From JALYGY01 sp963800975 (lineage in GTDB: Bacteria; Actinomycetota; Rubrobacteria; Rubrobacterales; Rubrobacteraceae): a stretch of DNA of 64,000 bases. Below the pieces are notes generated by a model. That model did no database searches, was not told where the DNA came from, and was given only the letters and a program-made list of their open reading frames with translations. The position numbers and the translations under genes are program-made. The stretch covers positions 310,001-374,000 of the forward strand of contig CAWDDB010000014.1 in NCBI GenBank assembly GCA_963800975.1, in the 5' to 3' direction. This document shows, one piece after another, positions 49,737 through 56,897 of this stretch. The number at the start of each line of letters is the position of its first letter. The first letter of the stretch is position 1.

Positions 49737-50543
49737 TCAGACCACCCTGGGCCTGGCGGACGGTCCGGGTCCCCTGGCGTCCCCGGCCCGCCGCAGCGCG
49801 AACAGGAGGACCGCGGCGACGAGCAGGGCGCAGAGTACGGAGACAGAGGACGTGATCAGGGATTCCCTGAACTGGTTGGCGAACACCGCGGCCAGGGCCC
49901 ACAAGACGGCCGCTCCGTAAGCCAGGTAGCCCTGTACCGGCCCGGTCCTACCGGCGACTATCACCCCGCAGGCGACCGCTCCGCCGACGATAAGCAAGAG
50001 CGCCCCGAGCATGGCCTCCCCGAACCCGCCGCTCAGCACCCCGGTGGCCACGAGCACGGTGGCGAAACCGACGAAGAAGGCTGCCGTGACCCAGCCGGCG
50101 AACAACCCGAAGGCCGGGGCGAGCAGCCAGCGGTCGGCCCTCCTTCGCGGGTCGGCGCCGCGCTGAACAAGCACGAACGCGGCGATGGCACAGGCCAGGA
50201 TCCCGACGAAGACCACCTGCGAGAGCACGAACGCTCGCGCCGGGAACGCCAGCTCCCAGATCCCGCAGAGAAAGTACGGCAGGGCGGAGAACCAGCCTAT
50301 CCTTCTGAGAAGCGGGTTCGTCCGGTTAATTGGGAGGGCCTGGTACACGGCGTAGATCAGGGCGAGCAGGAAGATCGGGCTCCAAATCACGAACGCGTAG
50401 TCGGCGGGGACCACGAGCGTGGAGTTCTGCTGCGAGACCCGGCCTATGGCGGGTCCCGAGAGGATCGGGGCCACGACCTGGAAGACAGCCCCCACCACGT
50501 TGGCGACCTGCCGCGCTACGTCTGTCCGGGTACCTCTGATCAT
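49737..50543 (-). CDS. TspO/MBR-like membrane protein
   Basis: 268 residues with seven to eight helices. The first loop has the tryptophan-rich-sensory-protein pattern (PADYAFVIWSPIFLLALIYA near 47), then ALPYFLCGIWELAFPAR and WVTAAFFVGFATVL. TspO homologues are usually about 160 residues with five helices; this protein is longer, with extra helices at the C-terminus, so it is a distant member. TspO binds porphyrins or steroids in known cases; the ligand here is unknown. GAGGAGG precedes the ATG. It lies 20 bp downstream of the SDR gene, so the two are likely cotranscribed. Confidence 0.8.
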   Translation of the reverse strand: MIRGTRTDVARQVANVVGAVFQVVAPILSGPAIGRVSQQNSTLVVPADYAFVIWSPIFLLALIYAVYQALPINRTNPLLRRIGWFSALPYFLCGIWELAFPARAFVLSQVVFVGILACAIAAFVLVQRGADPRRRADRWLLAPAFGLFAGWVTAAFFVGFATVLVATGVLSGGFGEAMLGALLLIVGGAVACGVIVAGRTGPVQGYLAYGAAVLWALAAVFANQFRESLITSSVSVLCALLVAAVLLFALRRAGDARGPGPSARPRVV

Positions 50544-50563
50544 GTTCAACCTCCTCGTACCAT

Positions 50564-51349
50564 CTACGTAGTACCGTTTGCGAACGGATCTCGCCTGGCG
50601 AAGGGCGACCTGGCCAGGCGCCACGCGAGCTTGCGCCCGGTGAGCCAGTCGATACGCGCTCCGTGGCGGTCGTTGTCCAGGATCCGGCGCACCAGATACG
50701 GCGCCACGGTCTCGACCGTGTCGGCGACCGCGTTGAGGAACCGCCGCGAGCCCTCGATGTCGTCCGCCGTCAGGAGATCGGTGACCACGATGCCGGGGCT
50801 AAGGAATCCCACCCGCACGGGCGTCTTCTGTGCTTCCTTCACAAGCCCCTTGGTGAAGTACCTGACCGCGGACTTCGTCGCGCCGTAGACGATCACGCCC
50901 GGCCGGACCAGGCGGCCATCGCTTCCGAAACCCTCCATGTTGTAGATGTGCCCGTGCCCCCGGCTCAGCATGCCCCGCATGGCAACCGCCGATCCGTGCA
51001 TCACGCCGAGCAGGTTGGTGCCGACCACAGCCTCGACGTCACCCGCGCTCTGATCCCAAAAGTCGCCCCCGGCATCGGGAACGCCCGCGTTGTTGATCCA
51101 GACGTCCACCGAACCGAAGCACCCAACCGCCTCATCCCACAACGCCAGCACTTGATCTCGATCCCTCACGTCGCAAGGCCAGCCTACAACACGCCCGGGT
51201 TCGGCCTCCCCCCCTAGCGCCTCGACGGCTCCCTCGGTACCCTCGCTCCCGCGCCCACAGACGACGACCCGATGCCCACGCCTCAAGAACTCGCGCGCCA
51301 TCCCGAACCCGATGCCGCGCGTGCTGCCCGTGATCACGACGCTCCTCAC
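50564..51349 (-). CDS. Short-chain dehydrogenase/reductase
   Basis: 261-residue classical SDR. The cofactor motif TGSTRGIGFGMA is at about 7-18, NNAG is near 85, and the active-site YGATK is near 148. The arginine-rich start (HRVVVCGR) suggests NADP(H). The pattern resembles the NYC1/chlorophyll-b-reductase-like bacterial group, but the substrate is unknown. The start is GTG 51349 after GGAGG; the longer frame upstream crosses the regulator region. It diverges from a MarR gene with a shared site between them and is followed by the TspO-like gene. Confidence 0.88.
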   Translation of the reverse strand: MRSVVITGSTRGIGFGMAREFLRRGHRVVVCGRGSEGTEGAVEALGGEAEPGRVVGWPCDVRDRDQVLALWDEAVGCFGSVDVWINNAGVPDAGGDFWDQSAGDVEAVVGTNLLGVMHGSAVAMRGMLSRGHGHIYNMEGFGSDGRLVRPGVIVYGATKSAVRYFTKGLVKEAQKTPVRVGFLSPGIVVTDLLTADDIEGSRRFLNAVADTVETVAPYLVRRILDNDRHGARIDWLTGRKLAWRLARSPFARRDPFANGTT

Positions 51350-51400
51350 GACCCTCCGCCTCCACTCGCCTTCCGCACGAATCCATGCTAGACTGCCTTG

Positions 51401-51877
51401 ATGGGTGATAATCTTAACACTCAAGATACACGTTCGTCAAGGTATTCGAGCGAAGAGCTGGTAGATCTCCTGCGGGTCGAGGTCGGCGAGGTGCTGGCGT
51501 TCGCGGCTGCGATGGCGCGACGCACGGGCTTGGGCCTCTCGGAGATGGCGGCGCTCGAGCACTTGCAGCACTCGCACGGGGGCCTCACCCCCACGGAGTT
51601 GGGACGGAGGCTGAGCTTGAGTTCAGGGGCGATTACGGCCCTCGTTGACCGGCTTGAGAGGGATGGCCGCGTCGAGCGACGCCCGAATCCCGCCGACCGC
51701 CGAAGCTCTGTCGTACTCCCCCTCCCGGAGGGCCTGGAGGACGCGGCGCAACACTTGCTCCCGACTGCCGTCGACCTGCTGGAGGCCACGCGGGAGCTCA
51801 CCGACGAGGAGCGGGAGACGGTTGGCAGGTACCTCGAGACGGTCACGGGCATCTTTCGGCGCCACGCGCGGGGCTAG
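51401..51877 (+). CDS. MarR-family transcriptional regulator
   Basis: 158-residue winged-helix repressor. The DNA-binding part reads GLSEMAALEHLQHSHGGLTPTELGRRLSLSSGAITALVDRLERDGRVER, a standard MarR HTH and wing (about 48-97), and the wing has PADRRSSVVL. The long helices at each end form the dimer. ATG 51401 (or TTG 51398) has no good ribosome site, so leaderless translation is possible. It diverges from the SDR by 51 bp and probably represses both, responding to a small aromatic or oxidant, as many family members do. Confidence 0.88.
   Translation: MGDNLNTQDTRSSRYSSEELVDLLRVEVGEVLAFAAAMARRTGLGLSEMAALEHLQHSHGGLTPTELGRRLSLSSGAITALVDRLERDGRVERRPNPADRRSSVVLPLPEGLEDAAQHLLPTAVDLLEATRELTDEERETVGRYLETVTGIFRRHARG
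51411..51427. promoter_or_regulatory. Candidate MarR operator
   Basis: ATCTTAACACTCAAGAT is a 17-bp inverted repeat (arms of 7 bp with one mismatch), of the ATCTTGA-type pattern common for MarR regulators. It lies between the divergent SDR and MarR starts, just inside the first codons of MarR. Confidence 0.5.
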
Positions 51878-51960
51878 GGGCTGCGCCGCGTCGGTGAAGC
51901 GCTGGGTCGTATACTAGGCCGGAAGGCCGTTGAGATCATCATCCGAGAGGTGCGACCAGA

Positions 51961-53037
51961 GTGGACCGTAAGACCATCGTGGTAATGGAGGGCGACCAGA
52001 CCGGCCAGGAGCTGCTGGACGAGGCGCTCAGGGTGTTGGATCCGGGCGTAACGGGCCTCGACGTCGAGTTCAGCCGCTTCGATCTATCGCTGGAGAACCG
52101 CCGGACGACCGAGAACGGGGTCGTGCACGAGGCGGCCGCGACGATGAAGGACTCTGGGTTCGGGATCAAGGCGGCCACCGTCACCCCGGAGGGTTCGGAC
52201 GACGTGGGCTCGCCGAACGCCATACTCAGGAAAGGCATAGAGGGGACCGTCATCGTGCGAACGGGGCGGCGCATCCCCGGGGTGAACCCGTTGCCCGGCA
52301 TCCACGCCCCCATCTCGGTGGTGAGGATGGCCGTGGACGACGCGTACGGGGCCGAAGAGTGGCGCGAGGGCGACGGCGTAGACGAGGTCGCTTATCGGAC
52401 CGAGAAGATCTCACGCGGCGTTTGCCGCGGCGTCGCCGAGTTCGCCTTTATCCAGGCGCGAAAGATGCGAGCCACCGTCTTCGGCGGCCCGAAGTGGACG
52501 GTCTCCCCCGTCTACGAGGGCATGCTGAAGGAGGAGATGGATCGGGCCGCGGAGAACAACCGCGACGTCCGCTACGACCCGCAGCTAATAGACGCGACCT
52601 ACGCGCTGCTACTGACCACGCACGGCGAGCCGCTCGTCATCCCCACCCTCAACAGGGACGGCGACTGCCTCTCGGACATGGTGTTGCAGATGTTCGGGTC
52701 CATCGCCGGCGCAGAGTCGCTACTCATCGCGCTGGACGAGGACGAGAACCCGCAGACGGTCATGGCCGAGGCCCCGCACGGCACGGCGCCTTCGCTCGAG
52801 GGCAAGAACGTCGCCAACCCCATCTCGATGATCCTGGCCGGCGCGGCCCTCCTCACCTTTTTCCACGACGAGGACGCCAGCCGCGTCTCGCGCGCCATCT
52901 ACGAGGCAACCTTCGAGTCCGTGCTTGACGGCAACAGGACGGCGGACCTCGGCGGCGCCACCGGAACCACCGAGTTCACCGACGAGGTCATCCGCCACGT
53001 CAGGACCAAGCTGGAGGTGTGGAGTGCTCTGGCGTAA
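51961..53037 (+). CDS. Isocitrate/isopropylmalate dehydrogenase-family enzyme
   Basis: 358-residue NAD(P)-dependent beta-decarboxylating dehydrogenase. Motifs: VMEGDQTGQELLDEAL at the start, a substrate-arginine region RTGRRIPGVNPLPG, and the metal/cofactor part MVLQMFGSIAGAESLLIALDED and MAEAPHGTAPSLEGKNVANPISMIL. The APHGTAP/GKNVANP segment is closer to isocitrate dehydrogenases than to LeuB. It could provide NADPH and 2-oxoglutarate, and would compete with isocitrate lyase for isocitrate. Which of isocitrate, isopropylmalate or homoisocitrate is used is not certain. The start is GTG 51961. The gene overlaps the start of the DUF4126 gene. Confidence 0.88.
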   Translation: MDRKTIVVMEGDQTGQELLDEALRVLDPGVTGLDVEFSRFDLSLENRRTTENGVVHEAAATMKDSGFGIKAATVTPEGSDDVGSPNAILRKGIEGTVIVRTGRRIPGVNPLPGIHAPISVVRMAVDDAYGAEEWREGDGVDEVAYRTEKISRGVCRGVAEFAFIQARKMRATVFGGPKWTVSPVYEGMLKEEMDRAAENNRDVRYDPQLIDATYALLLTTHGEPLVIPTLNRDGDCLSDMVLQMFGSIAGAESLLIALDEDENPQTVMAEAPHGTAPSLEGKNVANPISMILAGAALLTFFHDEDASRVSRAIYEATFESVLDGNRTADLGGATGTTEFTDEVIRHVRTKLEVWSALA

Positions 53038-53548
53038 CACCGCCGCACGCGCCGTCGGACTAGGCGCCATCACCGGTCTCCGCTCGATGGCCGCCATCGC
53101 GACCCTGAGCCGGGCTGCGGCCCGGGACGAGCTGGAGGGGCTGCGAGACACGTCCCTGGCGCTGCTCGGATCGCGAACAGTAGCGATCCTGCTTACTCTG
53201 TTCGAGGTGGGAGAGCTTGTCGGGGACAAACTCCCGACGACGCCCAGCCGCACCTCACCGCCGCCCCTCATCGGCCGCGCGGCCTGCGGGGCTGTCGTCG
53301 GCGCTGCGCTGTTCGTGTCGGAGGGTAGGAGGGCTGCTACGGGAGCTCTTCTCGGCGCCGCAGCGGCGGTTGCTGCCGCTTACGCCGGGGAGCGCCTGCG
53401 TGCGCAGGCCGGGCAGCTTACGGGCGCGCCTGACGCAGCCATCGCCTCGGTCGAAGATGCCGTCGCGCTGCTAGGCTCTGACTGGCTGGTGCGCGGCGAG
53501 CCTCAAAACCCCTGGTGGCGCAGGGTGCTACGCACCCTCTCCAGGTAG
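53024..53548 (+). CDS. DUF4126 membrane protein
   Basis: 174 residues with three or four helices. The family pattern is present: AVGLGAITGLRSMAAIA at the N-terminus, GELVGDKLPTTPSRTSPPPLIGR in the middle, then Gly/Ala-rich helices. The function is unknown. The start is GTG 53024, 5 nt after GGAGGT, within the last codons of the dehydrogenase gene. The end overlaps the convergent fructosamine-kinase gene by 46 bp, which is unusual for two real genes but both ends look natural. Confidence 0.8.
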   Translation: MLWRNTAARAVGLGAITGLRSMAAIATLSRAAARDELEGLRDTSLALLGSRTVAILLTLFEVGELVGDKLPTTPSRTSPPPLIGRAACGAVVGAALFVSEGRRAATGALLGAAAAVAAAYAGERLRAQAGQLTGAPDAAIASVEDAVALLGSDWLVRGEPQNPWWRRVLRTLSR

Positions 53549-54363
53549 CCACCGCCGAAAAAGTAGACGTGCACCAGCAGCGGATACAGGCTGTAAAGGT
53601 CGCGGCGCTCCTCGAAAAAGCCGTCCCTTATATCCCGGATCTCCGCGTAGCGCTCGAAGAAGGGGCCGTCGAACGAGTTAAAGAGGCTGATAAACGCGAG
53701 CTCGATCTCGGGGTCCGCGTGGTAGATGGCCGGGTCGAGGAAGGCGGAAATCCTGTCTCCCTTCGCCAGCACGTTGGCGCTCCAGACGTCGCCGTGTATG
53801 AGTGAAGGCCGCTCGGGCTCCTCCAGGTACTCGTCTAGCCGCTCAGCAAGCCTCTCTACCTTTTCCAGATCCTCTTTCGGAAGCCTGCCGGCTTCGTGTG
53901 CCACCCGCGCCGGGTACAACAACCGCTGGTCGCGGAAGAAATCGATCCAGCTCCCCGTCCACGGGTTTGGCTGATCCAGGCTCCCGATGAGTGTGTCCCG
54001 CTCGTGACCGTAGCTCTCGGCTGTGATCCCGTGCAGCGCCGCCAGCAGCTCGGCGGCGTGTCGCTCCGCGCCCTCCGCAAAGCGGCTGCTTCCTTCGACG
54101 AACTCCATCAGGAGTAGCGTCTCCGACCCGTGATAGACCTCCGGGACGGGAAGATCGCTCTTGCTTCGCAGGTAGCGCAGCATGTACGCCTCGCGCTCGA
54201 GGTGCGCCGCGCCCGCACCGTCGACCTTTGCGACCAGCGGTGCGCCGTCGGCAAGCTCGACCCTGTAGACCTCGCCGATGCACCCGCCGCCCAAAGGTCG
54301 CGCGCTCCGGAGGCGCTCGCCCAGGTGCGCCTCGACTCCGTCGGCCAGTATCTTCTCAGACAC
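53503..54363 (-). CDS. Fructosamine/ketosamine-3-kinase family protein
   Basis: 286-residue protein-kinase-like fold. The N-lobe has ARPLGGGCIGEVYRVEL (nucleotide loop) and LVAKVD (lysine). The catalytic loop is SLIHGDVWSANVL near 190 and the metal-binding motif FLDPAIYHADPEIELAF near 210. It phosphorylates ketoamine sugars on proteins in known members, starting deglycation, or small sugar amines in bacteria. The start is GTG 54363. The 3' end overlaps DUF4126 on the other strand. It is a single-gene unit. Confidence 0.92.
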   Translation of the reverse strand: MSEKILADGVEAHLGERLRSARPLGGGCIGEVYRVELADGAPLVAKVDGAGAAHLEREAYMLRYLRSKSDLPVPEVYHGSETLLLMEFVEGSSRFAEGAERHAAELLAALHGITAESYGHERDTLIGSLDQPNPWTGSWIDFFRDQRLLYPARVAHEAGRLPKEDLEKVERLAERLDEYLEEPERPSLIHGDVWSANVLAKGDRISAFLDPAIYHADPEIELAFISLFNSFDGPFFERYAEIRDIRDGFFEERRDLYSLYPLLVHVYFFGGGYLERVRSTLRHQGF

Positions 54364-54462
54364 GAACGATGGAACGGTGGGTTTCGGTTCCCGGTAACAC
54401 GCGTATATCCTAGCTTCAGTCGGGGCGCGCTGCGTAAAGAAGGTTTACCTGACCGAAGCGCT

Positions 54463-55116
54463 CTATAAAACCAGCGTGATCAGGCCCGCCCCCACCAGCG
54501 TCCCGGCCCACAGGAGGTCGAGGTTGAACCAGGCGCGCTTGAGCATGGCCACGCCGAGCTTCTCGTAGACCACGATGGCTACCAGGCCCATCACCGCGAA
54601 CATCGCCAGGGTATGAACCCCGACCACCGCAAGGTCCGTGAGCATCGAGGCAGGGCCGGTCATAGAGGCGTGATCTGCGTGGGCCGCGTGCCCGCCGTGG
54701 GCGGCGCCCGCGGCAGACAATCCCAACAGCACCGGGAACAGCATCAGGCCTGCGCCGTGGGCCGTGGCCATCAGGAACGACCACGCCGTCAGGTCCGCGA
54801 AGCCGACCCGCATCCCGACCCAGCGCGGGTGTCGCCGCCTGATGAGCTTGTACAGGCCGAAGGCGATCAACAGGCCGGCGCACGCGTAACGCAGAACGTC
54901 GAGCGGGACCACGATCTGAGCCACCCCGACGAGAAGCACCGCCAGCAAGACGGCAGCGGCGTGCCCAAGCGCGATCGGAGGAAGGGCCTGCAGGACGGCG
55001 CCTCGCCGCTGCTCCTGCAGGCCAAGGGCCACCGCGAAGAGCCAGCCCATCGCCGGGTTGAGGCCGTGGTAGGCTCCCAACGCCGCCAGCGTAAGCCAGG
55101 GCCAGCTCTCGGTCAC
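54463..55116 (-). CDS. His-rich multi-pass membrane protein coupled to SBP56
   Basis: 217 residues with about six helices. A His-rich loop, HGGHAAHADHAS near 140, and conserved polar positions within helices (AYHGLNPAMGWLFAVALG near 15; ATAHGAGLMLFPVLLG near 117) suggest metal transport. The layout recalls nickel/cobalt or heavy-metal exporters, but no family is certain. Its GTG overlaps the TGA of the SBP56 gene, so it is translationally coupled to it. That link makes a role in metal supply to, or product removal from, the SBP56 reaction plausible; this is inference. Confidence 0.75.
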   Translation of the reverse strand: MTESWPWLTLAALGAYHGLNPAMGWLFAVALGLQEQRRGAVLQALPPIALGHAAAVLLAVLLVGVAQIVVPLDVLRYACAGLLIAFGLYKLIRRRHPRWVGMRVGFADLTAWSFLMATAHGAGLMLFPVLLGLSAAGAAHGGHAAHADHASMTGPASMLTDLAVVGVHTLAMFAVMGLVAIVVYEKLGVAMLKRAWFNLDLLWAGTLVGAGLITLVL

Positions 55117-56528
55117 GAAGCGTAGCAGTAAGAGTCCGAGGACGAGTCTCCGCCCTCGAGCCTTATCTGGTGCGGCCTTTCGCCTTCGTCGAACTCGATA
55201 AAGAAGCCGGGGTCAACCGTCAGGCCACCCTCAGGGTTGACGTCCAGCTTGGCGATCCAGCCCTTGATGCCTTCGGGGTAGAATTGCTCGTCCCACGCGG
55301 CGTACAGCGAGTTGCTGAAGTAGAGCCGCCGCCCGTCGCGGCTCAGCTCCACCATCTGCGGTCCTCCGTTCAGGGGTTGCCCGGTCTTCGGGTGCGCCGT
55401 CTTGCGGACGATCCCGCCGAGGTGGACTGACCCCGTGTGCCTGGGGTTGAACGGGTCGGAGACGTCGTACTGGCGCATCTCTCCCGTAGCCCAGCAGGAG
55501 ACGTAGAGGAACCTGTCGTCGAGCGACAGCACGATGTCGCTGACCAGGGGCGGTACCGCGGCGAAGTCCTTCAGCGCGGGCGGCAGCAGATCCGGGTCGG
55601 CGGGCTCCGCCGGGATGTCGATCACCTTCTGGATCTCCCACCGGCCGTTTGCCCGGTGCCAGAGCCAGATCGACGAGGAGAGGTCCTTGAGGTTCACCAC
55701 CGCGTTGACGAAGCCGTAGGGCTTGCGCGGGTTGTGGGCGGGCCGGAGTTCCAGCACTATCTGGTACTCCTCTCCCAGGTCGAGAGCCTGCAGGTGGCTC
55801 CGCCCGCGCAGGTCCCACAGGTGCAACTGGTGGCCGTACTCGCTTGCAAGGAGTTTCTCGGGGTTGAGGCCGCCTTCGATCATGCTCGGCGTGCCCCACT
55901 CGCTGGTGATCATGGTGTCGTACCCGAGATGCCACCAGAAGTCGTAGGCGAGGTACTGCGGTCCCCTGTCGACCTCCCAGGGCCCAAGAGGATCGAAGCT
56001 CTCGTGGTCCATGACGAACACGCCCCCCGGCCCTCCGCCTTCGGGGTTTCCCAGCGTGCTCACGTAGAGGCCATCCGGACCGCAGTGGACGGTGTGCGGG
56101 CGGCTGTAACCCGTGCGCCGGTGCAGCTCTTCGGGCTCGATCGTCTTGACTATGTGCGGCTCTCGCGGGTCTGGCCTGGTGTCGATTATGTGCATCCGCG
56201 AGGAGCGGATGCCAGGCACGACCAGGTACCGGCGCTCGACGTGGGGGTGGGGCGCGTAGGGGCACAGCGCAGAACTGCAGGCGTTCCAGCCGAAGTGGTG
56301 CAGCTCGTCACCGGTGTTCGGCAGGTCCACGCGCCCTACGACCTCGCCAAAGGTCTCGGAGTCTGAATCCACGTCGAAGACGGCGATCGCGTCGGGGCGC
56401 CTGTCGCCGTTTACGTTCAAGGCGGCACTCGGGTTCAAAACCGCAACGTAGGCGAGCTTCTCCGGTGGCGCCTGCATCGCCATCTTCGGTGAGGGGTAGA
56501 AGCTGGGGTCCGGTCTCCAGGTCACCAT
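55113..56528 (-). CDS. Selenium-binding protein 56 family (methanethiol oxidase-like)
   Basis: 471-residue beta-propeller. The conserved GWNACSSALCP motif is near 92; other family patterns are PHVERRYLVVPGIRSSRMHIIDT, GYSRPHTVHCGPDGLYVSTLG and SNSLYAAWDEQFYPEG. Bacterial members (MtoX) oxidise methanethiol to formaldehyde, hydrogen peroxide and sulfide using copper; human SBP56 has the same activity. The His and Asp residues in these motifs could be metal ligands. No signal peptide is seen, whereas characterised MtoX is periplasmic, so the role may differ. The start is ATG 56528 after AGGAGG. It is followed by a coupled membrane protein gene. Confidence 0.92.
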   Translation of the reverse strand: MVTWRPDPSFYPSPKMAMQAPPEKLAYVAVLNPSAALNVNGDRRPDAIAVFDVDSDSETFGEVVGRVDLPNTGDELHHFGWNACSSALCPYAPHPHVERRYLVVPGIRSSRMHIIDTRPDPREPHIVKTIEPEELHRRTGYSRPHTVHCGPDGLYVSTLGNPEGGGPGGVFVMDHESFDPLGPWEVDRGPQYLAYDFWWHLGYDTMITSEWGTPSMIEGGLNPEKLLASEYGHQLHLWDLRGRSHLQALDLGEEYQIVLELRPAHNPRKPYGFVNAVVNLKDLSSSIWLWHRANGRWEIQKVIDIPAEPADPDLLPPALKDFAAVPPLVSDIVLSLDDRFLYVSCWATGEMRQYDVSDPFNPRHTGSVHLGGIVRKTAHPKTGQPLNGGPQMVELSRDGRRLYFSNSLYAAWDEQFYPEGIKGWIAKLDVNPEGGLTVDPGFFIEFDEGERPHQIRLEGGDSSSDSYCYAS

Positions 56529-56561
56529 TGGCCAGTCCTCCTGTCCGTCGGCGTTCGGAAA

Positions 56562-56578
56562 CGTATCCAAAACATACG
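56562..56578. promoter_or_regulatory. Inverted repeat upstream of the SBP56 gene
   Basis: CGTAT, a 7-nt spacer and ATACG form an inverted repeat about 34 bp upstream of the ATG at 56528. The position suits an operator. Confidence 0.3.
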
Positions 56579-56897
56579 CCTCTTGCGCAATCTTGGGGTG
56601 GCGGGCGTCGTCCTCTGGTTGAGGCAGGCGCTCGTGCCGTCTCCGTTCTGTCTCCTCTCGGAGAGAATGATCTCTCTGTTACGAGTCCCGGTCAAGTCGG
56701 CCCACGGGCTTGCATTACGTGCACCGTGATGACCCATTACTTTCGTGATCGTTATCATCAGCAGGTCCGCCTTTCCGGGGGTCTTGTGTACCTGGAACGA
56801 ACCTTGCCGAAGGGCGCACGACAGCGCATCGCTCCAAAGAGCTATCTTGCTCCCGCCATAGAGCTATTGCGCCGCACGAAGAAGCGGCGCCGCTGTT
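56579..56897. other. Non-coding stretch between SBP56 and the MalT-like regulator
   Basis: No convincing gene. TGATCGTTATCA at 56746 is a weakly palindromic AT-rich site of the kind bound by Fur or Zur proteins. It lies about 220 bp from the SBP56 start, and its meaning is doubtful. The region contains the SBP56 promoter and the 3' flank of the regulator gene. Confidence 0.35.

Noticed and set aside
49674..50888. A 404-codon plus-strand frame over the TspO-like and SDR genes.
   Set aside because: Antisense shadow; its translation is Gly/Glu/Arg-rich without motifs.
56746..56757. TGATCGTTATCA as a Fur or Zur box.
   Set aside because: Only 4-bp arms and about 220 bp from the nearest start; too weak to call.
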